Shown piece after piece: positions 1-11,313 of a stretch of 64,000 nucleotides of DNA. The notes below the pieces were generated by a model. That model did not search any database. It was not told where the DNA came from and was given only the letters and a program-made list of their open reading frames with translations. The stretch is from Henricia sp. BOLD:AAB3569. Taxonomy: Eukaryota > Echinodermata > Asteroidea > Spinulosida > Echinasteridae. How positions within the stretch are numbered: the first letter of the stretch is position 1; each line of letters starts with the position of its first letter. Where the stretch lies: NCBI GenBank assembly GCA_037783545.1, contig JBBELK010000213.1, forward strand, positions 620,001 through 684,000. Direction: 5' to 3'. A program made the translations under genes and the position numbers.

Positions 1-513
1 TCGTGCGCATGCTCAGTCTTGTTTGGGACGGGAATTTGGTCAAAATGTGGTCTAAACGTCGGCAAATTTGGAAGTCAAGAAATTATCCGACGAACTTCAA
101 ATTTTGCATGCCCCAAACAGTCTATATTCCGCACTTGTCTTGAAAAATTGACAGACTTTCGCCGGGAAATGGTCGAGAAATTTCAGAGTTTAGGGAAAAC
201 TGGGCTCGGGCTTCCTGCCTGCTCTGCAGACCGTGGCTGTCCGTGTACTCATGATCACTCGTGCGCATGCTCGGTCTTGTTTGGGACAGGAATTTGGTCA
301 AAGTGTGGTCCAAACGTCGGCAAATTTGGAAGTCAAGACATTTTCCGACGAACTTCAAATTTTGCACGCTCTAAACAGTCTATATTCCGCACTTGTCCTG
401 AAAAATTGACAGACTTTCGCCGGGAAATGGCCGAGAAATTTCAGAGTTTAGGGAAAACTGGGCTCGGGCTTCCTGCCTGGTCTGCAGACCGTGGCTGTCC
501 GTGTACTCCTGAC
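1..513 (+). repeat. Monomer pair (258 + 255), re-used at 9514-10026
   Basis: The first monomer carries ggtctaaacg, attatccgacg, catgccccaaac and atggtcgag. The second carries caagacatt, gcacgctctaaac and gcctggtctgc, and lacks TCA at its end. The same ordered pair recurs at 9514-10026 with only two or three differences, so the two variants travel as a unit. Confidence 0.85.
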
Positions 514-2155
514 TCGTGCGCATGCTCAGTCTTGTTTGGGACGGGAATTTGGTCAAAGTGTGGTCCAAACGTCGGCAAATTTGGAAGTCAAGAAATTTTC
601 CGACGAACTTCAAATTGTGCATGCTCCAAACAGTCTATATTCCGTACTTGTCCTGGAAAATTGACAGACTTTCGCCGGAAAATGGCCGAGAAATTTCAGA
701 GTTTAGGGAAAACTGGGCTGGGGCTTCCTGCCTGCTCTGCAGACCGTGGCTGTCCGTGTACTCATGATCACTCGTGCGCATGCTTGGTCTTGTTTGTGAC
801 AGGAATTTGGTCAAAGTGTGGTCCAAACGTCGGCAAATTTGGAAGTCAAGACATTTTCCGACGAACTTCAAATTTTGCACGCTCTAAACAGTCTATATTC
901 CGCACTTGTCCTGAAAAATTGACAGACTTTCGCCGGGAAATGGCCGAGAAATTTCAGAGTTTAGGGAAAACTGAGCTCGGGCTTCCTGCCTGGTCTGCAG
1001 ACCGTGGCTGTCCGTGTACTCCTGACTCGTGCGCATGCTCAGTCTTGTTTGGGACGGGAATTTGGTCAAAGTGTGGTCCAAACGTCGGCAAATTTGGAAG
1101 TCAAGAAATTTTCCGACGAACTTCAAATTGTGCATGCTCCAAACAGTCTATATTCCGTACTTGTCCTGGAAAATTGACAGACTTTCGCCGGGAAATGGCA
1201 GAGAAATTTCAGAGTTTAGGGAAAACTGGGCTGGGGCTTCCTGCCTGCTCTGCAGACGTGGCTGTCCGTGTACTCCTGACTCGTGCGCATGCTCAGTCTT
1301 GTTTGGGACGGGAATTTGGTCAAAGTGTGGTCCAAACGTCGGCAAATTTGGAAGTCATGAAATTTTCGGACGAACTTCAAATTTTGCATGCTCAAAACAG
1401 TCTATATTCCGCACTTGTCCTGAAAAATTGACAGACTTTCGCCGGGAAATGGCCGAGAAATTTCAGAGTTTAGGGAAAACTGGGCTCGGGCTTCCTGCCT
1501 GCTCTGCAGACCGTGGCTGTCCGTGTACTCCTGATCACTCGTGCGCATGCTCAGTCTTGTTTGGGACGGGAATTTGGTCAAAGTGTGGTCCAAACGTCGG
1601 CAAATTTGGAAGTCAAGAACATTTCCGACGAACTTCAAATTTTGCATGCTCCAAACAGTCTATATTCCGCACTTGTCTTGAAAAATTGACAGACTTTCGC
1701 CGGGAAATGGTCGAGAAATTTCAGAGTTTAGGGAAAACTGGGCTCGGGCTTCCTGCCTGCTCTGCAGACGTGGCTGTCCGTGTACTCCTGATCACTCGTG
1801 CGCATGCTCAGTCTTGTTTGGGACGGGAATTTGGTCAAAGTCAAGTCCAAACGTCGGCAAATGTGGAAGTCAATAAATTTTCCGACGCACTTCAAATTTT
1901 GCATGCTCCAAACAGTCTATATTCCGCACTTGTCCTGAAAAATTGGCAGACTTTCGCCCGGAAATGGCCGAGAAATTTCAGAGTTGAAGTGAAAACTGGG
2001 CTTGGGCTTCCTGCCTGCTCTGCAGACCGTGGCTGTCCGTGTACTCCTGATCACTCGTGCGCATGCTCAGTCTTGTTTGGGACGGGAATTTGGTCAAAGT
2101 GTGGTCCAAACGTCGGCAAATTTGGAAGTCAAGAAATTTTCCGACGAACTTCAAA
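514..2155 (+). repeat. Copy 1 of a 1642-bp block duplicated at offset 4112
   Basis: The block spans monomers of 258, 255, 254, 258, 257 and 259 bp plus part of another. Its partner is 4626-6267. Private markers occur in the same order in both: cgccggaaaatgg, tgcttggtcttgtttgtgac, actgagctcgg, gtcatgaaattttcgg and the caagtccaaac monomer. I see about five mismatches by eye, among them cctgg/ccagg near 1164, gccgag/gccgat near 1456 and agaacatt/agaaaatt near 1616. The blocks part at 2156/6268, where ttgtgcatg faces ttttgcatg. Confidence 0.88.
1539..2054 (+). repeat. Monomer pair with compensated indels (257 + 259 bp)
   Basis: The first monomer lacks one C (gcagacgtgg instead of gcagaccgtgg). 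The second has one extra base (gagttgaagtgaaaac instead of gagtttagggaaaac). The sum stays at 516 = 2 x 258. The second monomer is also rich in private substitutions: caaagtcaagtcc, aaatgtggaag, gtcaataaatt, gacgcactt, attggcag and cgcccgg. In the plus-strand frame the attggcag change removes the stop that usually closes the shifted frame, so the reading frame stays open across the pair. Confidence 0.9.
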
Positions 2156-2567
2156 TTGTGCATGCTCCAAACAGTCTATATTCCGCACTTGTCCTGAAAA
2201 ATTGACAGACTTTCGCCGGGAAATGGCCGAGAAATTTCAGAGTTTAGGGAAAACTGGGCTCGGGCTTCCTGCCTGCTCTGCAGACCGTGGCTGTCCGTGT
2301 ACTCATGATCACTCGTGCGCATGCTCGGTCTTGTTTGGGACAGGAATTTGGTCAAAGTGTGGTCCAAACGTCGGCAAATTTGGAAGTCAAGACATTTTCC
2401 GACGAACTTCAAATTTTGCACGCTCTAAACAGTCTATATTCCGCACTTGTCCTGAAAAATTGACAGACTTTCGCCGGGAAATGGCCGAGAAATTTCAGAG
2501 TTTAGGGAAAACTGGGCTCGGGCTTCCTGCCTGGTCTGCAGACCGTGGCTGTCCGTGTACTCCTGAC

Positions 2568-3083
2568 TCGTGCGCATGCTCAGTCTTGTTTGGGACGGGA
2601 ATTTGGTCAAAGTGTGGTCCAAACGTCGACAAATTTGGAATTCAAGAAATTTTCCGACTAACTTCAAATTGTGCATGCTCCAAACAGTCTATATTCCGCA
2701 CTTGTCCTGAAAATTTGACAGACTTTCGCCGGGAAATGGCCGAGAAATGTCAGAGTTTAGGGAAAACTGGGCCCGGGCTTCCTGCCTGCTCTGCAGACGT
2801 GGCTGTCCGTGTACTCCTGATCACTCGTGCGCATGCTCAGTCTTGTTTGGGACGGGAATTTGGTCAAAGTCAAGTCCAAACGTCGGCAAATGTGGAAGTC
2901 AATAAATTTTCCGACGCACTTCAAATTTTGCATGCTCCAAACAGTCTATATTCCGCACTTGTCCTGAAAAATTGGCAGACTTTCGCCCGGAAATGGCCGA
3001 GAAATTTCAGAGTTGAAGGGAAAACTGGGCTTGGGCTTCCTGCCTGCTCTGCAGACCGTGGCTGTCCGTGTACTCCTGATCAC
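2568..3083 (+). repeat. Second copy of the 257 + 259 monomer pair
   Basis: The same -1/+1 arrangement and the same caagtcc/attggcag/cgcccgg markers occur here. The insertion reads gagttgaagggaaaac instead of gagttgaagtg. The first member differs from the copy at 1539: it carries cgtcgacaaatttggaattc, ccgactaactt, aaatgtcag and a gggcccggg. Confidence 0.9.
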
Positions 3084-3338
3084 TCGTGCGCATGCTCAGT
3101 CTTGTTTGGGACGGGAATTTGGTCAAAGTGTGGTCCAAACGTCGGCAAATTTGGAAGTCAAGAAATTTTCCGACGAACTTCAAATTTTGCATGCTCCAAA
3201 CAGTCTATATTCCGCACTTGTCTTGAAAAATTGACAGACTTTCGCCGGGAAATGGCCGAGAAATTTCAGAGTTTAGGGAAAACTGGGCTCGGGCTTCCTG
3301 CCTGGTCTGCAGACCGTGGCTGTCCGTGTACTCCTGAC

Positions 3339-4080
3339 TCGTGCGCATGCTCAGTCTTGTTTGGGACGGGAATTTGGTCAAAGTGTGGTCCAAACGTCGG
3401 CAAATTTTGAAGTCAAGAAATTTTCCGACGAACTTCAAATTGTGCATGCTCCAAACAGTCTATATTCCGTACTTGTCCTGGAAAATTGACAGACTTTCGC
3501 AGGAAAATGGCCGAGAAATTTCAGAGTTTAGGGAAAACTGGGCTGGGGCTTCCTGCCTGCTCTGCAGACCGTGGCTGTCCGTGTACTCATGATCACTCGT
3601 GCGCATGCTTGGTCTTGTTTGTGACAGGAATTTGGTCAAAGTGTGGTCCAAACGTCGGCAAATTTGGAAGTCAAGACATTTTCCGACGAACTTCAAATTT
3701 TGCACGCTCTAAACAGTCTATATTCCGCACTTGTCCTGAAAAATTGACAGACTTTCGCCGGGAAATGGCCGAGAAATTTCAGAGTTTAGGGAAAACTGAG
3801 CTCGGGCTTCCTGCCTGGTCTGCAGACCGTGGCTGTCCGTGTACTCCTGACTCGTGCGCATGCTCAGTCTTGTTTGGGACGGGAATTTGGTCAAAGTGTG
3901 GTCCAAACGTCGGCAAATTTGGAAGTCAAGAAATTTTCCGACGAACTTCAAATTGTGCATGCTCCAAACAGTCTATATTCCGTACTTGTCCAGGACAATT
4001 GACAGACTTTCGCCGGGAAATGGCAGAGAAATTTCAGAGTTTAGGGAAAACTGGGCTGGGGCTTCCTGCCTGCTCTGCAG
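3339..4080 (+). repeat. Third, partial copy of the 514-type block
   Basis: Monomers at 3339, 3597 and 3852 match 514, 772 and 1027 (offset 2825), including tgcttggtcttgtttgtgac and actgagctcgg. Private changes are aaattttgaag near 3404, cgcaggaaaatgg near 3498 and ccaggacaatt near 3990. The copy parts from the 514 block just past 4080, where it keeps gaccgtgg and the TCA instead of the -1/-3 end. Confidence 0.82.
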
Positions 4081-4625
4081 ACCGTGGCTGTCCGTGTACT
4101 CCTGATCACTCGTGCGCATACTCAGTCTTGTTTGGGACGGAAATTTGGTCAAAGTGTGGTCCAAACGTCGGCAAATTTGGAAGTCAAGAAATTTTCCGAC
4201 GAACTTCAAATTTTGCATGCTCCAAACAGTCTATATTCCGCACTTGTCTTGAAAAATTGACAGACTTTCGCCGGGAAATGGCCGAGAAATTTCAGAGTTT
4301 AGGGAAAACTGGGCTCGGGCTTCCTGCCTGATCTGCAGACCGTGGCTGTCCGTGTACTCCTGATCACTCGTGCGCATGCTCAGTCTTGTTTGGGACGGGA
4401 ATTTGGTCAAAGTGTGGTCCAAACGTCGGCAAATTTGGAAGTCAAGAAATTTTCCGACGAACTTCAAATTTTGCATGCTCCAAACAGTCTATATTCCGCA
4501 CTTGTCTTGAAAAATTGACAGACTTTCGCCGGGAAATGGCCGAGAAATTTCAGAGTTTAGGGAAAACTGGGCTCGGGCTTCCTGCCTGCTCTGCAGACCG
4601 TGGCTGTCCGTGTACTCCTGATCAC

Positions 4626-6267
4626 TCGTGCGCATGCTCAGTCTTGTTTGGGACGGGAATTTGGTCAAAATGTGGTCTAAACGTCGGCAAATTTGGAAGT
4701 CAAGAAATTTTCCGACGAACTTCAAATTGTGCATGCTCCAAACAGTCTATATTCCGTACTTGTCCTGGAAAATTGACAGACTTTCGCCGGAAAATGGCCG
4801 AGAAATTTCAGAGTTTAGGGAAAACTGGGCTGGGGCTTCCTGCCTGCTCTGCAGACCGTGGCTGTCCGTGTACTCATGATCACTCGTGCGCATGCTTGGT
4901 CTTGTTTGTGACAGGAATTTGGTCAAAGTGTGGTCCAAACGTCGGCAAATTTGGAAGTCAAGACATTTTCCGACGAACTTCAAATTTTGCACGCTCTAAA
5001 CAGTCTATATTCCGCACTTGTCCTGAAAAATTGACAGACTTTCGCCGGGAAATGGCCGAGAAATTTCAGAGTTTAGGGAAAACTGAGCTCGGGCTTCCTG
5101 CCTGGTCTGCAGACCGTGGCTGTCCGTGTACTCCTGACTCGTGCGCATGCTCAGTCTTGTTTGGGACGGGAATTTGGTCAAAGTGTGGTCCAAACGTCGG
5201 CAAATTTGGAAGTCAAGAAATTTTCCGACGAACTTCAAATTGTGCATGCTCCAAACAGTCTATATTCCGTACTTGTCCAGGAAAATTGACAGACTTTCGC
5301 CGGGAAATGGCAGAGAAATTTCAGAGTTTAGGGAAAACTGGGCTGGGGCTTCCTGCCTGCTCTGCAGACGTGGCTGTCCGTGTACTCCTGACTCGTGCGC
5401 ATGCTCAGTCTTGTTTGGGACGGGAATTTGGTCAAAGTGTGGTCCAAACGTCGGCAAATTTGGAAGTCATGAAATTTTCGGACGAACTTCAAATTTTGCA
5501 TGCTCAAAACAGTCTATATTCCGCACTTGTCCTGAAAAATTGACAGACTTTCGCCGGGAAATGGCCGATAAATTTCAGAGTTTAGGGAAAACTGGGCTCG
5601 GGCTTCCTGCCTGCTCTGCAGACCGTGGCTGTCCGTGTACTCCTGATCACTCGTGCGCATGCTCAGTCTTGTTTGGGACGGGAATTTGGTCAAAGTGTGG
5701 TCCAAACGTCGGCAAATTTGGAAGTCAAGAAAATTTCCGACGAACTTCAAATTTTGCATGCTCCAAACAGTCTATATTCCGCACTTGTCTTGAAAAATTG
5801 ACAGACTTTCGCCGGGAAATGGTCGAGAAATTTCAGAGTTTAGGGAAAACTGGGCTCGGGCTTCCTGCCTGCTCTGCAGACGTGGCTGTCCGTGTACTCC
5901 TGATCACTCGTGCGCATGCTCAGTCTTGTTTGGGACGGGAATTTGGTCAAAGTCAAGTCCAAACGTCGGCAAATGTGGAAGTCAATAAATTTTCCGACGC
6001 ACTTCAAATTTTGCATGCTCCAAACAGTCTATATTCCGCACTTGTCCTGAAAAATTGGCAGACTTTCGCCCGGAAATGGCCGAGAAATTTCAGAGTTGAA
6101 GTGAAAACTGGGCTTGGGCTTCCTGCCTGCTCTGCAGACCGTGGCTGTCCGTGTACTCCTGATCACTCGTGCGCATGCTCAGTCTTGTTTGGGACGGGAA
6201 TTTGGTCAAAGTGTGGTCCAAACGTCGGCAAATTTGGAAGTCAAGAAATTTTCCGACGAACTTCAAA
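4626..6267 (+). repeat. Copy 2 of the 1642-bp block (offset 4112)
   Basis: Partner of 514-2155, with the same order of length variants (258, 255, 254, 258, 257, 259). Its first monomer has aaaatgtggtctaaac where the partner has aaagtgtggtccaaac. This suggests that the left breakpoint lies inside this monomer, or that it was converted from a monomer like the one at base 1. Confidence 0.88.
5651..6166 (+). repeat. Third copy of the 257 + 259 monomer pair
   Basis: Lies inside the 4626-6267 block and corresponds to 1539-2054, with the same gagttgaagtg insertion and missing C. One difference in the first member is agaaaatttcc for agaacatttcc. Confidence 0.9.
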
Positions 6268-7449
6268 TTTTGCATGCTCCAAACAGTCTATATTCCGCAC
6301 TTGTCTTGAAAAATTGACAGACTTTCGCCGGGAAATGGTCGAGAAATTTCAGAGTTTAGGGAAAACTGGGCTCGGGCTTCCTGCCTGCTCTGCAGACCGT
6401 GGCTGTCCGTGTACTCCTGATCACTCGTGCGCATGCTCAGTCTTGTTTGGGACGGGAATTTGGTCAAAGTGTGGTCCAAACGTCGGCAAATTTGGAAGTC
6501 AAGAAATTTTCCGACGAACTTCAAATTTTGCATGCTCCAAACAGTCTATATTCCGCACTTGTCTTGAAAAATTGACAGACTTTCGCCGGGAAATGGCCGA
6601 GAAATTTCAGAGTTTAGGGAAAACTGGGCTCGGGCTTCCTGCCTGCTCTGCAGACCGTGGCTGTCCGTGTACTCCTGATCACTCGTGCGCATGCTCAGTC
6701 TTGTTTGGGACGGGAATTTGGTCAAAGTGTGGTCCAAACGTCGGCAAATTTGGAAGTCAAGAAATTTTCCGACGAACTTCAAATTGTGCATGCTCCAAAC
6801 AGTCTATATTCCGTACTTGTCCTGGAAAATTGACAGACTTTCGCCGGGAAATGGCCGAGAAATTTCAGAGTTTAGGGAAAACTGGGCTGGGGCTTCCTGC
6901 CTGCTCTGCAGACCGTGGCTGTCCGTGTACTCCTGACTCGTGCGCATGCTCAGTCTTGTTTGGGACGGGAATTTGGTCAAAGTGTGGTCCTAACGTCGGC
7001 AAATTTGGAAGTCAAGAAATTTTCCGACGAACTTCAAATTGTGCATGCTCCAAACAGTCTATATTCCGTACTTGTCCAGGAAAATTGACAGACTTTCGCC
7101 GGGAAATAGCAGAGAAATTTCAGAGTTTAGGGAAAACTGGGCTGGGGCTTCCTGCCTGCTCTGCAGACGTGGCTGTCCGTGTACTCCTGACTCGTGCGCA
7201 TGCTCAGTCTTGTTTGGGACGGGAATTTGGTCAAAGTGTGGTCCAAACGTCGGCAAATTTGGAAGTCAAGAAATTTTCCGACGAACTTCAAATTTTGCAT
7301 GCTCCAAACAGTCTATATTCCGCACTTGTCTTGAAAAATTGACAGACTTTCGCCGGGAAATGGCCGAGAAATTTCAGAGTTTAGGGAAAACTGGGCTCGG
7401 GCTTCCTGCCTGCTCTGCAGACCGTGGCTGTCCGTGTACTCCTGATCAC
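6168..7449 (+). repeat. Five monomers between the 4112-offset block and the 774-bp trimers
   Basis: Monomers start at 6167, 6425, 6683, 6938 and 7192 (258, 258, 255, 254, 258 bp). The first two are close to consensus with cttgaaaaatt. The one at 6938 has gtcctaacgtcgg and gggaaatagcag and ends in the gcagacgtgg form, like those at 1027 and 5139. No other feature was seen. Confidence 0.85.
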
Positions 7450-8223
7450 TCGTGCGCATGCTCAGTCTTGTTTGGGACGGGAATTTGGTCAAAGTGTGGT
7501 CTAAACGTCGGCAAATTTGGAAGTCAAGAAATTATTCGACGAACTTCAGATTTTGCATGCCCCAAACAGTCTATATTCCGCACTTGTCTTGAAAAATTGA
7601 CAGACTTTCGCCGGGAAATGGTCGAGAAATTTCAGAGTTTAGGGAAAACTGGGCTCGGGCTTCCTGCCTGGTCTGCAGACCGTGGCTGTCCGTGTACTCC
7701 TGATCACTCGTGCGCATGCTCGGTCTTGTTTGGGTCAGGAATTTGGTCAAAGTGTGGTCCAAACGTCGGCAAATTTGGAAGTCAAGAAATTTTCCGACGA
7801 ACTTCAAATTGTGCATGCTCCAAACAGTCTATATTCCGTACTTGTCCAGGAAAATTGACAGACTTTCGCCGGGAAATGGCAGAGAAATTTCAGAGTTTAG
7901 GGAAAACTGGGCTCGGGCTTCCTGCCTGCTCTGCAGACCGTGGCTGTCCGTGTACTCCTGATCACTTGTGCGCATGCTCAGTCTTGTTTGGGACCGGAAT
8001 TTGGTCAAAGTGTGGTCCAAACGTAGGCAAATTTGGAAGTCAAGAAATTTTCCGACGAACTTCAAATTTTGCATGCTCCAAACAGTCTATATTCCGCACT
8101 TGTCCTGAAAAATTGACAGACTTTCGCCGGGAAATGGCCGAGAAATTTCAGAGTTTAGGGAAAACTGGGCTCGGGCTTCCTGTCTGCTCTGCAGACCGTG
8201 GCTGTCCGTGTACTCCTGATCAC
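7450..8223 (+). repeat. 774-bp trimer, copy 1
   Basis: Three monomers, with tandem partner 8224-8996. Shared markers in order: attattcgacgaacttcag with catgccccaaac; ccaggaaaatt with cactt before gtgcgcatg; and tttgggaccgg with cgtaggcaaa. Differences are few, for example tttgggtcagg here against tttgggacatg in copy 2, and cctgtctgctc here. Confidence 0.9.
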
Positions 8224-8996
8224 TCGTGCGCATGCTCAGTCTTGTTTGGGACGGGAATTTGGTCAAAGTGTGGTCTAAACGTCGGCAAATTTGGAAGTCA
8301 AGAAATTATTCGACGAACTTCAGATTTTGCATGCCCCAAACAGTCTATATTCCGCACTTGTCTTGAAAAATTGACAGACTTTCGCCGGGAAATGGTCGAG
8401 AAATTTCAGAGTTTAGGGAAAACTGGGCTCGGGCTTCCTGCCTGGTCTGCAGACCGTGGCTGTCCGTGTACTCCTGATCACTCGTGCGCATGCTCGGTCT
8501 TGTTTGGGACATGAATTTGGTCAAAGTGTGGTCCAAACGTCGGCAAATTTGGAAGTCAAGAAATTTTCCGACGAACTTCAAATTGTGCATGCTCCAAACA
8601 GTCTATATTCCGTACTTGTCCAGGAAAATTGACAGACTTTCGCCGGGAAATGGCAGAGAAATTTCAGAGTTTAGGGAAAACTGGGCTCGGGCTTCCTGCC
8701 TGCTCTGCAGACCGTGGCTGTCCGTGTACTCCTGATCACTTGTGCGCATGCTCAGTCTTGTTTGGGACCGGAATTTGGTCAAAGTGTGGTCCAAACGTAG
8801 GCAAATTTGGAAGTCAAGAAATTTTCCGACGAACTTCAAATTTTGCATGCTCCAAACAGTCTATATTCCGCACTTGTCCTGAAAAATTGACAGACTTTCG
8901 CCGGGAAATGGCCGAGAAATGTCAGAGTTTAGGGAAAACTGGGCTCGGGCTTCCTGCCTGCTCTGCAGACGTGGCTGTCCGTGTACTCCTGATCAC
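8224..8996 (+). repeat. 774-bp trimer, copy 2 (773 bp)
   Basis: Tandem partner of 7450-8223. It is one base shorter because the last monomer has the gcagacgtgg form that begins the -1/+1 pair. The change tttgggacatg near 8505 introduces a TGA in the otherwise open plus frame. Confidence 0.9.
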
Positions 8997-9255
8997 TCGT
9001 GCGCATGCTCAGTCTTGTTTGGGACGGGAATTTGGTCAAAGTCAAGTCCAAACGTCGGCAAATGTGGAAGTCAATAAATTTTCCGACGCACTTCAAATTT
9101 TGCATGCTCCAAACAGTCTATATTCCGCACTTGTCCTGAAAAATTGGCAGACTTTCGCCCGGAAATGGCCGAGAAATTTCAGAGTTGAAGGGAAAACTGG
9201 GCTTGGGCTTCCTGCCTGCTCTGCAGACCGTGGCTGTCCGTGTACTCCTGATCAC
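8740..9255 (+). repeat. Fourth copy of the 257 + 259 monomer pair
   Basis: The first member is the third monomer of the second 774-bp trimer. The second member has caagtccaaac, attggcag, cgcccgg and gagttgaaggg, matching the copy at 2568-3083 instead of those with gagttgaagtg. Confidence 0.9.
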
Positions 9256-9513
9256 TCGTGCGCATGCTCAGTCTTGTTTGGGACGGGAATTTGGTCAAAG
9301 TGTGGTCCAAACGTCGGCAAATTTGGAAGTCAAGAAATTTTCCGACGAACTTCAAATTGTGCATGCTCCAAACAGTCTATATTCCGCACTTGTCCTGAAA
9401 AATTGACAGACTTTCGCCGGGAAATGGCCGAGAAATTTCAGAGTTTAGGGAAAACTGGGCTCGGGCTTCCTGCCTGCTCTGCAGACCGTGGCTGTCCGTG
9501 TACTCCTGATCAC

Positions 9514-10026
9514 TCGTGCGCATGCTCAGTCTTGTTTGGGACGGGAATTTGGTCAAAGTGTGGTCTAAACGTCGGCAAATTTGGAAGTCAAGAAATTATT
9601 CGACGAACTTCAAATTTTGCATGCCCCAAACAGTCTATATTCCGCACTTGTCTTGAAAAATTGACAGACTTTCGCCGGGAAATGGTCGAGAAATTTCAGA
9701 GTTTAGGGAAAACTGGGCTCGGGCTTCCTGCCTGCTCTGCAGACCGTGGCTGTCCGTGTACTCATGATCACTCGTGCGCATGCTCGGTCTTGTTTGGGAC
9801 AGGAATTTGGTCAAAGTGTGGTCCAAACGTCGGCAAATTTGGAAGTCAAGACATTTTCCGACGAACTTCAAATTTTGCACGCTCTAAACAGTCTATATTC
9901 CGCACTTGTCCTGAAAAATTGACAGACTTTCGCCGGGAAATGGCCGAGAAATTTCAGAGTTTAGGGAAAACTGGGCTCGGGCTTCCTGCCTGGTCTGCAG
10001 ACCGTGGCTGTCCGTGTACTCCTGAC
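9514..10026 (+). repeat. Second copy of the opening monomer pair
   Basis: Matches 1-513 at offset 9513, with attattcgacg here for attatccgacg and aaagtgtgg for aaaatgtgg. Confidence 0.85.
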
Positions 10027-10542
10027 TCGTGCGCATGCTCAGTCTTGTTTGGGACGGGAATTTGGTCAAAGTGTGGTCCAAACGTCGGCAAATTTGGAAG
10101 TCAAGAAATTTTCCGACGAACTTCAAATTGTGCATGCTCCAAACAGTCTATATTCCGTACTTGTCCAGGAAAATTGACAGACTTTCGCCGGGAAATGGCA
10201 GAGAAATTTCAGAGTTTAGGGAAAACTGGGCTCGGGCTTCCTGCCTGCTCTGCAGACCGTGGCTGTCCGTGTACTCCTGATCACTTGTGCGCATGCTCAG
10301 TCTTGTTTGGGACCGGAATTTGGTCAAAGTGTGGTCCAAACGTAGGCAAATTTGGAAGTCAAGAAATTTTCCGACGAACTTCAAATTTTGCATGCTCCAA
10401 ACAGTCTATATTCCGCACTTGTCCTGAAAAATTGACAGACTTTCGCCGGGAAATGGCCGAGAAATTTCAGAGTTTAGGGAAAACTGGGCTCGGGCTTCCT
10501 GCCTGCTCTGCAGACCGTGGCTGTCCGTGTACTCCTGATCAC
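10027..10542 (+). repeat. Monomer pair matching 8482-8997
   Basis: Monomers at 10027 and 10285 match 8482 and 8740 at offset 1545. Shared markers are ccaggaaaatt, cacttgtgcgcatg, tttgggaccgg and cgtaggcaaa. The TGA-creating change of 8505 is absent here. Confidence 0.8.
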
Positions 10543-11313
10543 TCGTGCGCATGCTCAGTCTTGTTTGGGACGGGAATTTGGTCAAAGTGTGGTCCAAACG
10601 TCGGCAAATTTGGAAGTCAAGAAATTTTCCGACGAACTTCAAATTTTGCATGCTCCAAACAGTCTATATTCCGCACTTGTCTTGAAAAATTGACAGACTT
10701 TCGCCGGGAAATGGCCGAGAAATTTCAGAGTTTAGGGAAAACTGGGCTCGGGCTTCCTGCCTGCTCTGCAGACCGTGGCTGTCCGTGTACTCCTGATCAC
10801 TCGTGCGCATGCTCAGTCTTGTTTGGGACGGGAATTTGGTCAAAGTGTGGTCCAAACGTCGGCAAATTTGGAAGTCAAGAAATTATCCGACGAACTTCAA
10901 ATTTTGCATGCCCCAAACAGTCTATATTCCGCACTTGTCTTGAAAAATTGACAGACTTTCGCCGTGAAATGGTCGAGAAATTTCAGAGTTTAGGGAAAAC
11001 TGGGCTCGGGCTTCCTGCCTGCTCTGCAGACCGTGGCTGTCCGTGTACTCATGATCACTCGTGCGCATGCTCGGTCTTGTTTGGGACAGGAATTTGGTCA
11101 AAGTGTGGTCCAAACGTCGGCAAATTTGGAAGTCAAGACATTTTCCGACGAACTTCAAATTGTGCATGCTCCAAACAGTCTATTTTCCGTACTTGTCCTG
11201 AAAAATTGACAGACTTTCGCCGGGAAATGGCCGAGAAAGTTCAGAGTTTAGGGAAAACTGGGCTCGGGCTTCCTGCCTGCTCTGCAGACCGTGGCTGTCC
11301 GTGTACTCCTGAC
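10543..11313 (+). repeat. Trimer, partner of 12856-13626
   Basis: Monomers at 10543, 10801 and 11059 match 12856, 13114 and 13372 at offset 2313. Markers are attatccgacg with catgccccaaac, cgccgtgaaatggtcgag, and cagtctattttccgtac with gagaaagttcag. The match continues into the next monomer to about 11540/13853. Confidence 0.85.

Larger units (their letters stand above)
1029..3410 (+). other. Open stretch of 793 codons across two compensated indel pairs, probably not a gene
   Basis: It begins in a different frame and enters the 86-residue frame at the lost C near 1257. It then crosses the -1/+1 pairs at 1539-2054 and 2568-3083 and ends at the TGA of aaattttgaagtc near 3408. The equivalent stretch at 5141-7342 (733 codons) shares its first half by the 4112-offset duplication. 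Confidence 0.3.
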
